Shown: positions 27,873 to 38,938, counted from the stretch's first letter. The stretch: DNA of 64,000 nt from Melioribacteraceae bacterium (GCA_024103215.1 JAGFIY010000127.1:124001-188000); one strand, 5' to 3'. Translations and numbers: made by a program. Notes: a model not told the origin generated them from the letters alone.

Positions 27873-28811
27873 TTATGTTATTACTGATCGGTGAATAGTG
27901 CTTTTATATTCAGCACGTCTTTCTCTATAAAGTTGAGCAATTTCTGCCCCAATAATAAAAATTAATGACGAATAAAAAAGCCAAAACAAAATCACTATTA
28001 TTAAAATAAATGCTCCGTAAATTTCACTTACGGAAAGGAATTTTTTTACATATAAGTTAAAAACACCTCTTGCAATTTCCCAAAAAAGTGTAGCCCAAAA
28101 TGCTCCGACCGCCGGGACTCTCTTACCTAATTTTTCGTAAGGAATTAAATTATAGAACACATAAAACATTGCAAAAACCACTATAAGCGAAATGAGCATT
28201 ATTACTGTATCTTGAACATCACTTATACGGAATCTTGCAAGCGGTTCAATTTCATCCGCGATAGCAAATACAAAATTCATAACCGGAAGAATAAACGTTG
28301 CCATCGCGATAAATACAACCAGTAGAATAACCATCCCGAAATCCCTAAGCAGTCCTATCAAAGCACTTTTATCTTTCGTTACTCCGAAGATGTTGTTTAA
28401 TATCGTTCTCATACTACTAAACAGCCAGGTAGAAGTAAAAAATAGGGCAAATGCGCCGACTAAACCAGAAATTGTTCTGTATTCAACGACCTCTGTCATT
28501 CTTGATTTGAGAAAGTTCTTGATGTATGCCGCAGACTCGTGATAAGGTATAGCTGTATCGATTAATCTATTAACTTGGTAGGCAACCGACTCCGAACCAA
28601 TTACATCAGCCAATGACGAGAACAAAATCAAAAGAAAAGGAATGATGCTGAGGATAAGTGAGAACGCAATCCCAGCACCCGAAAGAAAGATATGATGTTT
28701 GTCGATCCTTTTAAACAAGCCTACAAAATAATGATTATAGAAAATTATAATCTTTCTTAAGGTTGTATCAGAAAAATATTGCCTTAATCTCTTAAAAATT
28801 TTATAACTCAT
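27873..28811 (-). CDS. YihY/BrkB family membrane protein
   Basis: 312 residues with six membrane helices. Family features: [13 protein letters not shown] and [26 protein letters not shown] in parts, and a final [19 protein letters not shown] helix. Widespread; some relatives were called ribonuclease BN by mistake. Function not firmly known. The start overlaps the last 11 bases of purL. Confidence 0.92.
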   Translation of the reverse strand: MSYKIFKRLRQYFSDTTLRKIIIFYNHYFVGLFKRIDKHHIFLSGAGIAFSLILSIIPFLLILFSSLADVIGSESVAYQVNRLIDTAIPYHESAAYIKNFLKSRMTEVVEYRTISGLVGAFALFFTSTWLFSSMRTILNNIFGVTKDKSALIGLLRDFGMVILLVVFIAMATFILPVMNFVFAIADEIEPLARFRISDVQDTVIMLISLIVVFAMFYVFYNLIPYEKLGKRVPAVGAFWATLFWEIARGVFNLYVKKFLSVSEIYGAFILIIVILFWLFYSSLIFIIGAEIAQLYRERRAEYKSTIHRSVIT

Positions 28812-31029
28812 TTTTCATAATTCGGCTTATCGATTTGAAGTATAGAGCGCTCATTTCATTAAGCTCAAGTTCCATCCTTCTATTGATGGAAATCTTATCG
28901 CTATTTACATTACCTATTTTTGATATAGGTTGATTCATCTCTTCCGCAAGTTTTTCGAAAGCTTCTTTTTTATTTGAATCGATTGATACTATTATTCTTG
29001 ATTGTGATTCCGAAAAAAGTGCAAAATCGAATCTTGAACCTTCATCTAATTCTACTTCGCAGCCGAGAGGATTTTTTTGATTTATTATTGAACACTCGAT
29101 TAACGCAGTTACAAGTCCTCCTTCCGATACGTCGTGAGCGGATTTTATGAACCCTTGCCTGATTGCTCTTAATGTGAAATCGTGAAGTTTCTTTTCGGCT
29201 TCAAGATCAATCTGTGGTGAATTTCCGGCAACTACATCGTGAATTACTTTCATATATTCCGAACCACCCAATTCTTCTTTATCAATTCCGAGGATGTATA
29301 TCAAATCCCCCTCATTTTTAAAATAAGAAGTTGTGATGTAATCGAGGTTCTCTATCAATCCGACCATTCCGATGACAGGAGTCGGGTAAACCGCACGTTT
29401 CGGACTTTCGTTGTAAAAGCTGACATTTCCACCTGTTACCGGAGTTTCAAAAAATCTGCATGCTTCTCCCATTCCTGCAACGGCTTCCTTAAATACCCAA
29501 TACATTTCAGGTTTATACGGATTTCCGAAATTTAGACAGTTAGTTATTGCAAGCGGAGTTCCACCCGAGCATATTATATTTCGTGCGCTTTCTGCCACGG
29601 CAATTTTTGTTCCCTCTCGGGGATTGAGGTAAACATATCGTGAGTTGCAGTCTGTTTTAACCGCGATTGCTTTGTTTGAATCTTTAATATAAACAACTGC
29701 ACTGTCGCAACCGGGACCAACAATTGTATTTGTCCTTACCATCGAATCATACTGTTCATAAACCCATTTTTTCGATGCAATATTCGGAGAAGAAACTACA
29801 CTTTTAATTGCTTCTGAATAATCTTCTGGTTCAGGTATCGTTGTAAAATCAAATTTAATAGTTTCTTCAAGATACTTTGGCTTTTTAGTCTCACGAATAT
29901 ATACCGGAGCTCCTCCCCCAAGTACAAGATCGAAAGCCGGTATTTTGGTTTTTATTTCCCCGTCCTTTTTCGCTGTTAATATTCCGTCACCCGTAACTTC
30001 ACCAATTATCTCACAGTTCAAATCCCATTTTTCGAATATCTTTTTTACTTCAGCTTCGTACCCTTTTTTCACGACAACAAGCATTCTCTCCTGGCTTTCA
30101 GAAAGCATAATTTCATAAGCAGACATATCTGATTCCCGCAATGGCACCTTATCGAGATCTATTATCATTCCCGAATTTCCTTTTTCACTCATCTCGGAAG
30201 TTGAACAAGAAATTCCGGCAGCTCCCATATCTTGAATTCCCACAATCCAATTGTTCTTTATGATTTCCAGAGTTGCTTCGAGAAGAAGCTTTTCAGTAAA
30301 AGGATCTCCGACCTGAACAGATGGTCTTTTGGACTCTGATTTTTCAGAAATTTCCTCCGACGCAAAAGTAGCCCCGTGAATACCGTCTCTTCCTGTTGAA
30401 CTTCCAACGATCATTACCGGATTTCCTTTTCCCTTAGCAACTGCAGATGCGGTTCTGTCAGTTTTAACAATTCCCACAGCCATTGCGTTTACCAACGGAT
30501 TTTCCTTATACGAATCGTCGAAGTAAACCTCTCCTGCAACAGTCGGCACTCCAAAACAATTTCCGTAATCACCAATCCCTTTCACAACTCCTTCAAACAA
30601 ATAACGAGTGCGCGGGTCATCAAGTGAACCGAATCTAAGAGAATTAAGTGCAGCGATTGGTCTGGCTCCCATTGTAAATATATCTCTAAGAATCCCTCCA
30701 ACTCCGGTTGCAGCGCCCTGATAAGGCTCAACTGCCGAAGGATGATTATGGCTTTCGATCTTAAAACAAATTGCCAACCCATCTCCAATATCAACCAAAC
30801 CTGCATTTTCTTCACCTGCTCCAACCAACAGTTTTCCTCCCTGGCGAGGAAGAGTCTTCAACAAGGCAATAGAATTTTTATAACTGCAGTGTTCAGACCA
30901 CATAACGCTGAATACTCCAAGCTCGGTAAATGATGGAGTTCTGCCTAATCTTTCGCAGATAATATTGTATTCCTCCTCAGTTAATCCATGCTCAAGTGCC
31001 AGATCGAGATTTACTTCAGGTTCGTTCAT
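28801..31029 (-). CDS. purL: Phosphoribosylformylglycinamidine synthase subunit PurL
   Basis: Converts FGAR to FGAM in purine synthesis using ammonia delivered by PurQ with PurS. At 742 residues it is the small-type PurL. Seen are the N-terminal [27 protein letters not shown]-like segment, and AIR-synthase-type glycine motifs ([13 protein letters not shown]). PurS and PurQ are not in this window. A TATATTTG box lies at 31058-31065. Confidence 0.97.
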   Translation of the reverse strand: MNEPEVNLDLALEHGLTEEEYNIICERLGRTPSFTELGVFSVMWSEHCSYKNSIALLKTLPRQGGKLLVGAGEENAGLVDIGDGLAICFKIESHNHPSAVEPYQGAATGVGGILRDIFTMGARPIAALNSLRFGSLDDPRTRYLFEGVVKGIGDYGNCFGVPTVAGEVYFDDSYKENPLVNAMAVGIVKTDRTASAVAKGKGNPVMIVGSSTGRDGIHGATFASEEISEKSESKRPSVQVGDPFTEKLLLEATLEIIKNNWIVGIQDMGAAGISCSTSEMSEKGNSGMIIDLDKVPLRESDMSAYEIMLSESQERMLVVVKKGYEAEVKKIFEKWDLNCEIIGEVTGDGILTAKKDGEIKTKIPAFDLVLGGGAPVYIRETKKPKYLEETIKFDFTTIPEPEDYSEAIKSVVSSPNIASKKWVYEQYDSMVRTNTIVGPGCDSAVVYIKDSNKAIAVKTDCNSRYVYLNPREGTKIAVAESARNIICSGGTPLAITNCLNFGNPYKPEMYWVFKEAVAGMGEACRFFETPVTGGNVSFYNESPKRAVYPTPVIGMVGLIENLDYITTSYFKNEGDLIYILGIDKEELGGSEYMKVIHDVVAGNSPQIDLEAEKKLHDFTLRAIRQGFIKSAHDVSEGGLVTALIECSIINQKNPLGCEVELDEGSRFDFALFSESQSRIIVSIDSNKKEAFEKLAEEMNQPISKIGNVNSDKISINRRMELELNEMSALYFKSISRIMKNEL

Positions 31030-31057
31030 ATTTTCCTATTTTGTTTTGTGTGAATTT

Positions 31058-31089
31058 CAAATATAACATTTAATTGAGTTTTACTGAAA
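31058..31089 (-). promoter_or_regulatory. Bacteroidota-type promoter of purL
   Basis: Minus strand TATATTTG (31058-31065), with TTTC 20 bases upstream (31086-31089) at the -33 position. Transcription would start about 20 bases before the purL ATG. Confidence 0.6.
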
Positions 31090-31205
31090 ATCAGTTTAGA
31101 ATCATCCGAATTTCTTTACTTTTCATCTAATTTGGGAACTTTGATCAAGTTAAGGAATTTAATAGCTTTTAGAATTGTAAATTTGTAAAAAACTATGAGG
31201 TAACG

Positions 31206-31724
31206 ATGCAAAAACTCTTTTCTTATGTTTTTCTCATTTTATTTTTCGGAATTCTCTTGAATATTGAGGCACAACAAAAAAAATTTCCTTTTGAAGAAAA
31301 AAACCGTGATGAAGGCGGAATTATTACCTTCACCGATGGTTCGACACTTCAATTTAAAAATTTGAGAGCAATGGAAGGCAAATATTTCGACGGCACACCA
31401 TTGACCGTTAAATCCTTCCTGAAAAACCATAAATTTCGTTTCAAACATAAAAAGGCATTAAGGGATATTGCTTTCCATAAAATTAAATATTTTGACATCC
31501 GAGCTTATGATTTAGAAGACAAAATATCCGAGGGTAAACCAAAAATCATTGTAGAATTTTTATTTAAGGATGGCGGAGTTTATAATTTGGAGTTAAGCGA
31601 ACTTGACGCACTGCTCGACGTAACCTTTGTAAATGCAAAGACCGGTGAAGACCGAGTTATCGATAAGCTTCCATTTGTAAAAGAAGGAAAAGTTTATATT
31701 AAGAAAATAGAATTTAACGATTAA
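31206..31724 (+). CDS. Small exported protein of unknown function
   Basis: 172 residues with signal peptide (ends NIEAQQ). The mature part is rich in beta-strands and charged residues, including GGIITFTDGSTLQFKNL, and has no Cys. I do not recognise the family. A TAAATTTG -7-type box at 31178-31185 lies upstream. Convergent with the exonuclease gene; no strong terminator is seen between them. Confidence 0.7.
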   Translation: MQKLFSYVFLILFFGILLNIEAQQKKFPFEEKNRDEGGIITFTDGSTLQFKNLRAMEGKYFDGTPLTVKSFLKNHKFRFKHKKALRDIAFHKIKYFDIRAYDLEDKISEGKPKIIVEFLFKDGGVYNLELSELDALLDVTFVNAKTGEDRVIDKLPFVKEGKVYIKKIEFND

Positions 31725-31819
31725 TCATCAGATTACAATTTTATGTCATAAGTTTGACGATAATAAAAATGTTGTGGGGATGTTATTAACAAAACCGGGA
31801 TTTACATTCAGAAATAAGA

Positions 31820-32506
31820 TTATATATTAAGATAATCTTTCCAAATCCTATAAAGTTCATAAGTAGCTTTAACATCCTCACCGCAATAGATTGCCACATC
31901 CTTTATTTTTCCCGCATTATATAATTCCTTCACATCCATTCCGCTAACCCCCTTGCTTTTAGGAGATTCGATTCCAAAGCTTTGGCAATAAAAATCAAGG
32001 TTAAATTTCTTCGTTAAACCATAAAACGTAAATTGCTCAAGCAGATCAACATGATCAGAAGCCCCGTATCTTTTCTTGAGTAAATTAACTGTCGGTTTTA
32101 CACCGAGCATTGCAGAACGTATCATCAAAAATGGCAGATCGAAATTCCTGCCGTTAAATGTAACAACTGTCTCAGCTTTTTTAATATAGTTCCAAAAAAG
32201 CTTGAGCATTTCTTTTTCTTCAACACCTTTGTAGTTAATTTTTTTCTCCTCAACACTCCAATCGTCCTGAGTATTGCCTTCGAAAAGTACAAGTGAATTC
32301 TCGGTTACAGAATTCAACAGGCCGATCACGACAACCTTTGCAGTCAGAGGATAAAGACTAAGATACCTTGCGGCTTCCTCGCGCTTTTGTGTACGCAGAA
32401 ACTCGTCAGGTTCTTTTTCTGCAAATCGAAGAATAAACTCTTGCTGTGATTCACTTAATTCATTTATATCGCACCCGACGGTTTCAATATCAAAAACTAT
32501 ATCCAT
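31820..32506 (-). CDS. Predicted 3'-5' exonuclease, PolB-exonuclease-like
   Basis: 228 residues from the ATG at 32506, which has AGGAGG seven bases upstream. DEDD-type fold: DIETVGCD (first Asp/Glu), then VTFNGRNFDLPFL, and last motif YCGEDVKATYELY. This is the DNA_pol_B_exo2 family. It probably trims nucleic acids; substrate unknown. It is the last of a long same-strand run but has a 58-base gap from the thioesterase gene. Confidence 0.88.
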   Translation of the reverse strand: MDIVFDIETVGCDINELSESQQEFILRFAEKEPDEFLRTQKREEAARYLSLYPLTAKVVVIGLLNSVTENSLVLFEGNTQDDWSVEEKKINYKGVEEKEMLKLFWNYIKKAETVVTFNGRNFDLPFLMIRSAMLGVKPTVNLLKKRYGASDHVDLLEQFTFYGLTKKFNLDFYCQSFGIESPKSKGVSGMDVKELYNAGKIKDVAIYCGEDVKATYELYRIWKDYLNI

Positions 32507-32564
32507 TTTTCCTCCTATTTGTTGAAAGATATACTGAATTAAGTTTAAGATAAGAAAATTTTGT

Positions 32565-33026
32565 CTAAAATAGAATTGATACTTCTTTTTCAAAATCTTT
32601 TGCGGCAGAATAAAATTCTTCGGGCAAAGGAATTGCTTTCTTTAGAGTTTTATGATAGTGAACAACTACCCCTCCACCTTTAGCAATTATCTCACCAGTA
32701 TCTTTTAATTCAACAATATGTTCAAAACCGAAACTGGATTTTTTTACAAAGCTTAGGCGAGTTCGAATAATAAGTTTATCATTTAGGTGAGCCGATTGAA
32801 AATAATCACAATGGTTGTGAACCATAATAAAAAAATTCTCTTCCTCGAACATCGGAAGGTTGTATTTTTCTTTTAAAAAAGTAACATAGTCTAATCTTGC
32901 ATCCTCAAAATAATTGAAATAAACCGCATTGTTGCAAACACCGAGAAGATCGACCTCATGAAATTTTACTTGCTGTTCAATCCGGTGATTAAATAAAGAT
33001 TTATCCGGAATATTTTTATCCCTCAT
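32565..33026 (-). CDS. 4-hydroxybenzoyl-CoA-type thioesterase (hot-dog fold)
   Basis: 153 residues. The pattern VDLLGVCNNAVYFNYFEDAR matches the active-site segment of acyl-CoA thioesterases (Dx.GH.nN..Y..Y.E.AR), with Cys in place of the usual His. Substrate acyl-CoA unknown. Overlaps the ltaE end by 11 bases. Confidence 0.88.
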   Translation of the reverse strand: MRDKNIPDKSLFNHRIEQQVKFHEVDLLGVCNNAVYFNYFEDARLDYVTFLKEKYNLPMFEEENFFIMVHNHCDYFQSAHLNDKLIIRTRLSFVKKSSFGFEHIVELKDTGEIIAKGGGVVVHYHKTLKKAIPLPEEFYSAAKDFEKEVSILF

Positions 33027-34053
33027 TCAAAACCTCGGATAAAATATTTTTAGCTAAGTCGATATCGTTTTTTGAAATATCCAAATGCGTAACGGCTCTG
33101 ATAATTCCAACACCGCCTGGACCTAGAAGCAGCCCCTTCTCTTTACATTTTTGAATGAAGTTTTCGGGTGAATCATCTTTCACCTTAAACATTATTATGT
33201 TTGTTTCAACGTTATTGAGTTCGATCTCGATATTTTCCAACGCTGCAAGATGCTCGGCTAAAGAAAAAGCATTTTGATGATCTTCTGCAAGTCGTTCAAT
33301 ATTGTTTTCCAAAGCATAAATTCCTGCTGCAGCTATAACTCCTACCTGACGCATACCGCCTCCCCATGCTTTCCTGACACGATAAGCCTCTGTAATAACT
33401 TCCTTAGTGCTTGCAACAAGTGATCCAATCGGTGTACCTAGTCCTTTTGAAAGACAGCACGATATGGTATCGAAATATTGCGTGATTTCTTTTACTTCAA
33501 TACCTAAAGCTACAGCTGCATTCCAAACCCTTGCACCATCAAGATGAAAATAGAGATGATATTTATCGGCCAATTCTTGAAGTGCCGAAATATTTGATAC
33601 GGGATTTATCGTTCCACCGGCAACGTTATGTGTATTTTCAACTTCAATCAATCTTGTCCGGGGCATGTAATAAGCACTTTCTGGCCTGATAAGCGGCTCG
33701 ATCTGCTCAGGGGTAAAAACCCCATTTATTCCATCCACAAGACTCAACTGTAATCCGCTCAAAACTGCTGGACTTCCAGACTCATATTGAAAAATGTGAG
33801 ATGTTTTTTCGCAGATCACTTCATCTCCCGGAGATGTCAGAACGTTCAGGCAGATTTGATTTCCCATTAACCCGGTTGGCACAAAAAGCGCTGCCTCTTT
33901 GCCGAGTAATTCTGCAGCAATTTCTTCGAGTTTATTTACGGTAGGATCTTCTTTGTAAACATCGTCGCCGACTTCAGCATCATACATTGCTTTTCTCATC
34001 CCTTCTGATGGCTTTGTTACTGTGTCGCTCCGCAGATCAATTATTTTCTTCAT
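33016..34053 (-). CDS. ltaE: Low-specificity L-threonine aldolase
   Basis: PLP enzyme splitting threonine/allothreonine into glycine and acetaldehyde. 345 residues beginning IDLRSDTVTKPSEGMR, with the PLP-Lys in SCCLSKGLGTPIGS near residue 203 and the AGGGMRQ-like KAWGGGMRQVG segment. Complete. Part of the era-to-thioesterase run. Confidence 0.96.
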   Translation of the reverse strand: MKKIIDLRSDTVTKPSEGMRKAMYDAEVGDDVYKEDPTVNKLEEIAAELLGKEAALFVPTGLMGNQICLNVLTSPGDEVICEKTSHIFQYESGSPAVLSGLQLSLVDGINGVFTPEQIEPLIRPESAYYMPRTRLIEVENTHNVAGGTINPVSNISALQELADKYHLYFHLDGARVWNAAVALGIEVKEITQYFDTISCCLSKGLGTPIGSLVASTKEVITEAYRVRKAWGGGMRQVGVIAAAGIYALENNIERLAEDHQNAFSLAEHLAALENIEIELNNVETNIIMFKVKDDSPENFIQKCKEKGLLLGPGGVGIIRAVTHLDISKNDIDLAKNILSEVLNEG

Positions 34054-34056
34054 TTA

Positions 34057-35712
34057 CTAACCTTCTTTGAATAAAAATTTACTTAGTTTTTTCATGGTAT
34101 ATAATGAAATAATTAATAATGATATTATCGAACAAATTATTGGAACTACATAAGGATTTCGTGTATAAAAAGTAAAGTCATTATTTAGTGGAACATTTAC
34201 AAGAATAGCAGTCCTTTCAAACATATTGGTCTCAGCAATTGTTTTTCCGCTTGGATCTATCAAACAGCTAATTCCCCCATTTGCCGCTCTAACAACTGAT
34301 CTTCTGTTTTCAACAGCTCTCAAAACGCTTATTTCCTTGTGCTGATAAGGTCCGCTTGTATTCCCGTACCAACTGTCGTTTGTAACAACAGCTATTAAAT
34401 CCGCATCTCTCTGGATAAACTGTGCATTAAATTCGGGATAGATCGATTCAATACAAACGATTGACGCAACTTTAATCGTATCTCTTAAAGGAACTTTTAT
34501 ATTTATTGTATCTTTCCCAGTGTTCCAACTTGAAATTCCTACATTCCATTTTATGAGATCGCCCAAGAAGGGAAGATGTTCAACAAGTGGAACTTTTTCC
34601 CCGAAAGGCACAAGTTTCATCTTTCCGTATTTTTGAATTTTATTCTCGTTGGGAGTAAATCCTAAAATCGAATTATAGGATGTGTACCAAACATTTTCAG
34701 TTTTGGTAGGTTTCGCTTCTTGCGGTCTTTCATTTTCATCAAAGTAGAATTGAGCATCCGGCATACCGGTAATCAATGTAACATTATTTGAGTCAATAAA
34801 CTCTTTAATTTGATTAACATAAGCATCATAGTTTCCGGACAGCAGATATACTGGTAGGGCAGTCTCCGGCCATATTAACAACTCGGCACCTTCTTCGACT
34901 GTTTGCTTACTTAAATCAAGATAAACATTTAACTGTTTCTGCAAATTGCCTGCAGACCATTTATCGTTCGGATCGAAATTAGGTTGAATCAGTCCAACTT
35001 TTATTAAATCGGTATTTGTATATGTTTTATTTGCAAACATTCCGTAACTCAATGGAAATGCAAGAACAAGCAGAAACAAAACAATGAATAATATATTTAT
35101 TGATTTACGTTTTGATGTGTTTTGAAAACTTAGAAAAAGCAGAACATTCGCCAGCAGAATCATTAATGATAATCCATAAACTCCAATTGTATCGGCAATT
35201 TGAATGAATGTATAAAAATACGGCAGCGAATTTCCGAGAGTAAGCCAAGGAAATTTAAAATCAGTAAGACTGTATGCAAACTCAAAAGCAACCCAGAAAA
35301 AAGGTAGCAAAAGCATTGCGGCTTTTTCGCCGGACATTTTTTTTGCGAAATAATACAAAGTAGATGGGATCAAAAAAACCAGAGGATTAAAGAACAACAA
35401 AGTGACTCCGGCGATCATTAAAAACATATCGGAATTTTCAGACCAGCCACCAACCCAATAGAGTGTAATTAAATTGAAGATGAACGCAGTATAATATGTG
35501 AATCTATTAATTTCTGCCAGACCGTTTCTTCTGTTGATAACAATTAAGTAGGGTAGAAACCCAATGAAAATCAAATATGGTAAAGGAATAGGAGGGAATG
35601 ATACTCCAATTAATACCCCGGAAAGTAATCCCAGGAGAAGCTCATTCCGGTGAATTTTCTTTTCACTTTCGCTTCTTTGAATTCTATATTTTTTTGAAAA
35701 ATGATTATGCAA
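34057..35712 (-). CDS. lnt: Apolipoprotein N-acyltransferase
   Basis: Attaches the third acyl chain to lipoproteins at the outer face of the inner membrane. 551 residues with about seven N-terminal membrane helices, then the nitrilase-type domain with catalytic Glu (LIWPETALPV), Lys (PFGEKVPL) and Cys (SIVCIESIYPEF), and a final helix. The start is TTG. An active Lnt fits the many lipoprotein genes in the window. Confidence 0.96.
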   Translation of the reverse strand: MHNHFSKKYRIQRSESEKKIHRNELLLGLLSGVLIGVSFPPIPLPYLIFIGFLPYLIVINRRNGLAEINRFTYYTAFIFNLITLYWVGGWSENSDMFLMIAGVTLLFFNPLVFLIPSTLYYFAKKMSGEKAAMLLLPFFWVAFEFAYSLTDFKFPWLTLGNSLPYFYTFIQIADTIGVYGLSLMILLANVLLFLSFQNTSKRKSINILFIVLFLLVLAFPLSYGMFANKTYTNTDLIKVGLIQPNFDPNDKWSAGNLQKQLNVYLDLSKQTVEEGAELLIWPETALPVYLLSGNYDAYVNQIKEFIDSNNVTLITGMPDAQFYFDENERPQEAKPTKTENVWYTSYNSILGFTPNENKIQKYGKMKLVPFGEKVPLVEHLPFLGDLIKWNVGISSWNTGKDTINIKVPLRDTIKVASIVCIESIYPEFNAQFIQRDADLIAVVTNDSWYGNTSGPYQHKEISVLRAVENRRSVVRAANGGISCLIDPSGKTIAETNMFERTAILVNVPLNNDFTFYTRNPYVVPIICSIISLLIISLYTMKKLSKFLFKEG

Positions 35713-35726
35713 TTTATTTGGTGTGA

Positions 35727-36221
35727 TTAAAAATTAATTTCTTTTCTATAAATTAAAACCGAGGCATACGCTTTTATTCCCTCGCCGGTTCCTATAAATC
35801 CCATTGCTTCAGAAGTAGTAGCTTTTATCGAAACAGCTTCTTCGTCGATATTTAGTAAACCTGCAATAACCGTTTTCATTTTGGGAGTGTATGCTTCCAG
35901 TTTAGGCTTCTCGAGAACCACGGTCGAATCAACATTTGCGATTTTGTAATTTCGTTCGGAAATCATTTTCGAAATTTCCGTAAGAAAAATTTTACTATTT
36001 GCATCCTTATATTTTGGGTCAGTATCAGGAAAATGGGTGCCTATATCTCCCAACGTTGCAGCACCTAGAAGCGCATCGCAAATTGCGTGAAGTAGAACAT
36101 CTCCGTCAGAGTGTGCCAGCGGTCCTTTTTCGAACGGAATTTCAATTCCGCCAATTATCATTTTTCGTCCTTCAACAAGCTTATGCACATCGTAGCCAAA
36201 CCCTGTTCTGAAAGGAATCAT
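35727..36221 (-). CDS. ispF: 2-C-methyl-D-erythritol 2,4-cyclodiphosphate synthase
   Basis: Fifth step of the non-mevalonate isoprenoid pathway; trimeric, binds zinc. 164 residues. Ligands D11 and H13 (GFGYDVHKL) and H45 (SDGDVLLHAICDAL); FPDTDPKYK also present. Start shares one base with the acyP stop. Confidence 0.97.
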   Translation of the reverse strand: MIPFRTGFGYDVHKLVEGRKMIIGGIEIPFEKGPLAHSDGDVLLHAICDALLGAATLGDIGTHFPDTDPKYKDANSKIFLTEISKMISERNYKIANVDSTVVLEKPKLEAYTPKMKTVIAGLLNIDEEAVSIKATTSEAMGFIGTGEGIKAYASVLIYRKEINF

Positions 36222-36505
36222 TAATATCTCACTTTAAATTCTTTGAATTCATTTTTGGGAGGATCCCATTTAATTTGATGTTTTGTAACGTGTGCGTTTC
36301 CCGGACCGATTCTAATGTTTTTGTACAGATCATGAATAAGATGTTCTGGACCCTCAACAACGGTAAGCACTTCCCCGGTGAACAAATTTTGCGTAAATCC
36401 GGTAAGTCCAAGATTTCTTGCCTTTCCAAGAACGAAGTAGCGAAAACCAACTCCTTGAACAACCCCGTTCACAATTATTTCTGCACGTTTATTATTATCT
36501 GCCAT
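36221..36505 (-). CDS. acyP: Acylphosphatase
   Basis: 94 residues, the family length. VNGVVQGVGFRYFV carries catalytic Arg22, and GFTQNL carries Asn40. Hydrolyses acyl phosphates. Start overlaps the EamA gene end by 11 bases. Confidence 0.95.
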   Translation of the reverse strand: MADNNKRAEIIVNGVVQGVGFRYFVLGKARNLGLTGFTQNLFTGEVLTVVEGPEHLIHDLYKNIRIGPGNAHVTKHQIKWDPPKNEFKEFKVRY

Positions 36506-37436
36506 TTTTAATCACAAATCTATCGTAAACTTCCGATGTTATTAATCCCAAAAAAATTAACACACTACCAATGAAACCAAAATTACTTATTTTCTCGTGC
36601 AATAAAAAGAAGGCGAAAACTGCTGCAAATATTGGTTCGAAAGCATAAATGATTCCCGCCTTTGTAGGACTTACCAGCCTTTGAAATCTTGTCTGCAGCG
36701 AAAGGGCAATAAAAGTTGCAAATACACCTGTGTAAAAAATTCCGAAGAGTACGTCTTCGTTAACAGTAAATTTTAGATTTTCGATACTGAAAGCATCAAA
36801 TAATAATGCGCCGATAAAACCTAAGACAGATGTTGTTAAGATTTGAAAATATGTGAGAACCCAAAAATTATGATGCGGCGAATGAACATCCAAGTAAACT
36901 ATCTGTAGAGCAAACACAACGGCACAGAGGAGAGTTAAAAAATCACCAAGATTAAATTCACTTCCCAACATTTCTAAAAATCCTAAAATTGATTCGCCGC
37001 CGGTTGAAAGAAATATCAATCCGATAAAAACTAAAAACGTGCCGAGCATTGCCCCTTTTGACGGGATTCTTTTTTCTATTACTGTTTGGAATATCGGGAC
37101 GAGAACTACAAAAGTTCCTGTTATGAAAGCCGATTTTGTAGCAGATGTATATTTAAGTCCGACTGTTTGAAAGGCAAACCCTAAGAAGAGTAAAATGCCA
37201 AGTAAGAAACCCGCTTTTATTATTTTTCTCGAAATATATTTTCGATTTAAAAAAACAAGCGGACTTAAGAGCAGCACAGCAAGCAGAAATCTGAAGGCAA
37301 CAAACAATAATGTAGAAACCGATTCAATCGATTCTTTAATAATTACAAAGGTTGCTCCCCAAAGAAGCGTGATAATTATAAGAACAGATTCGGCAAGCCA
37401 TTTTTTAGTTGATACCGATGAAGAATTATTTTTCAT
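36495..37436 (-). CDS. EamA/DMT-family permease
   Basis: Ten membrane helices in two EamA repeats; begins LLWGATFVIIKESI and has SPTKAGIIYAFEPIFAAVFA in the second repeat. Exporter-like transporter, substrate unknown. I choose the ATG at 37436 (MKNNSSS); 37454 would lengthen the overlap with era. Confidence 0.93.
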   Translation of the reverse strand: MKNNSSSVSTKKWLAESVLIIITLLWGATFVIIKESIESVSTLLFVAFRFLLAVLLLSPLVFLNRKYISRKIIKAGFLLGILLFLGFAFQTVGLKYTSATKSAFITGTFVVLVPIFQTVIEKRIPSKGAMLGTFLVFIGLIFLSTGGESILGFLEMLGSEFNLGDFLTLLCAVVFALQIVYLDVHSPHHNFWVLTYFQILTTSVLGFIGALLFDAFSIENLKFTVNEDVLFGIFYTGVFATFIALSLQTRFQRLVSPTKAGIIYAFEPIFAAVFAFFLLHEKISNFGFIGSVLIFLGLITSEVYDRFVIKNGR

Positions 37437-38337
37437 TCCAATCAATATATCCAAAATTCCTCAATAACTTTTCATCTCTTCGCCATTTGGGTTTTACCTT
37501 AACGTGTAGTTCCAGGTAAACCGGTCGGCCGAGAAATCGTTCTATTTCCTCCCGCGATTTGCTGCCGATAATTTTAATTGAACTTCCTTTGTTTCCTATG
37601 ATTATCGGTTTTTGGGATTCTCTTTCAACGATAATCGATGCGGATATAAAATCTTTTCTTCCTTCTCTTTCCTTAAAATCATCAATTATAACCTCGACGC
37701 TGAAAGGAATTTCATCTCTATAGTATTCAAAAATCTTCTCTCTGATAATTTCCGAAACAAAGAACCTCTCGTTCTCATCCGATATTTGATCATCGGGAAA
37801 ATACTTAGGATGTTCGGGGAGATAAGATTTAATCAAGGAAATTATTTCTGAAGGATTCTTAATATTTATAGCCGAGATCGGAATGATCTTGTCGAACACA
37901 TTTAATCTTTCTGCTTCACCGAAAGCTTTTTCTACTTCGTTTTGATTCGAGAGATCTATTTTATTCAGAATCAACAGCTTCGGCTTTTTTACGGAACGAG
38001 CAATCGAAAGATAACTTTCGTTTCTTAAACTTTGGGAAAAACGCTTGTCGGAATCCATATCAACAAGAAAAATTAAAAGATCCGCATCATTGATTGATTG
38101 AATTATATAACCGAGCAATCTTTCCTGCATAAGATAATTTGGATTCAATAATCCCGGAGTATCGAGAAAAATAATTTGGAAATCATCATCGGATAAAATT
38201 CCGAGAACTCTCTTTCTTGTAGTCTGTGGTTTGGAAGTAACTATAGAAAGTTTTTCTCCCATTAACGCATTCATCAAAGTGGACTTACCGGCATTAGGTC
38301 TGCCGATAATTGTTACGTAACCGCTTTTAACAGCCAT
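37426..38337 (-). CDS. era: GTPase Era
   Basis: Binds the 3' end of 16S rRNA during 30S maturation. 303 residues: G1 GRPNAGKST (12-20), G3 DTPG (59-62), G4 NKID (about 125), then a KH domain with IIGNKGSSIKIIG. First gene of the era-EamA-acyP-ispF-lnt-ltaE run. Confidence 0.98.
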   Translation of the reverse strand: MAVKSGYVTIIGRPNAGKSTLMNALMGEKLSIVTSKPQTTRKRVLGILSDDDFQIIFLDTPGLLNPNYLMQERLLGYIIQSINDADLLIFLVDMDSDKRFSQSLRNESYLSIARSVKKPKLLILNKIDLSNQNEVEKAFGEAERLNVFDKIIPISAINIKNPSEIISLIKSYLPEHPKYFPDDQISDENERFFVSEIIREKIFEYYRDEIPFSVEVIIDDFKEREGRKDFISASIIVERESQKPIIIGNKGSSIKIIGSKSREEIERFLGRPVYLELHVKVKPKWRRDEKLLRNFGYIDWNEK

Positions 38338-38425
38338 AGTTTATTTTCAATTTAATAAAATGAAAAATATCGATTGCGTTTCCGAAAGGCAATATTGTAA
38401 TGAAGAAGTTTTTGCTGACAAATCC

Positions 38426-38938
38426 TTAATGACTTAGAGAGTTCTTGAATTCTCTGTGAGAAGCCACAAGAAAATAAAAAGCAATAAGTAAAATAATTGA
38501 AAGTGAAGCACCAATTAATAGAATTAAATTAGAACTCAATCCTAAATTAAAAGAAATCGAAAATGATGAGAAATAGTTTGTAATATTATCAAGAATAGAA
38601 CTACTTCCCGAATCAGCCGGTGAAATCAATGAAAATATATAACCAAATAATCCTAAGATCATAAGTGAGAAAACACCTACAATCCAATAGAAGAAGTAAA
38701 AACTTTTTCCTTTTACAATTGATAATGATTCGATGCGCGACATAATTGATCCGGCAATATGATCCGGAGCTTTATCGTGTTCCATTGTCCTTAATGAAGA
38801 ATCAACAAACCTAAGTGCTTTTAATTTTTCAAGCGCATCCGGATTTGAAGCAAGCATATTTTTTAACTCTTCAATTTCGGATGCCGATAATTCGCTGTCG
38901 ATATATTTATTTAATATTTCATCTGTAATCTTTTTCAT
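38426..38938 (-). CDS. Anti-sigma factor-like membrane protein
   Basis: 170 residues. Starts with an anti-sigma-type segment (EILNKYIDSELSASEIEEL, ...NPDALEKLKALR) without the His-Cys zinc motif of ZAS proteins, then two membrane helices (80-104 and 137-159). Start overlaps the sigma-factor stop as ATGA, and its ribosome site lies in the sigma gene. Likely restrains the ECF sigma factor; inferred from position and form. Confidence 0.82.
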   Translation of the reverse strand: MKKITDEILNKYIDSELSASEIEELKNMLASNPDALEKLKALRFVDSSLRTMEHDKAPDHIAGSIMSRIESLSIVKGKSFYFFYWIVGVFSLMILGLFGYIFSLISPADSGSSSILDNITNYFSSFSISFNLGLSSNLILLIGASLSIILLIAFYFLVASHREFKNSLSH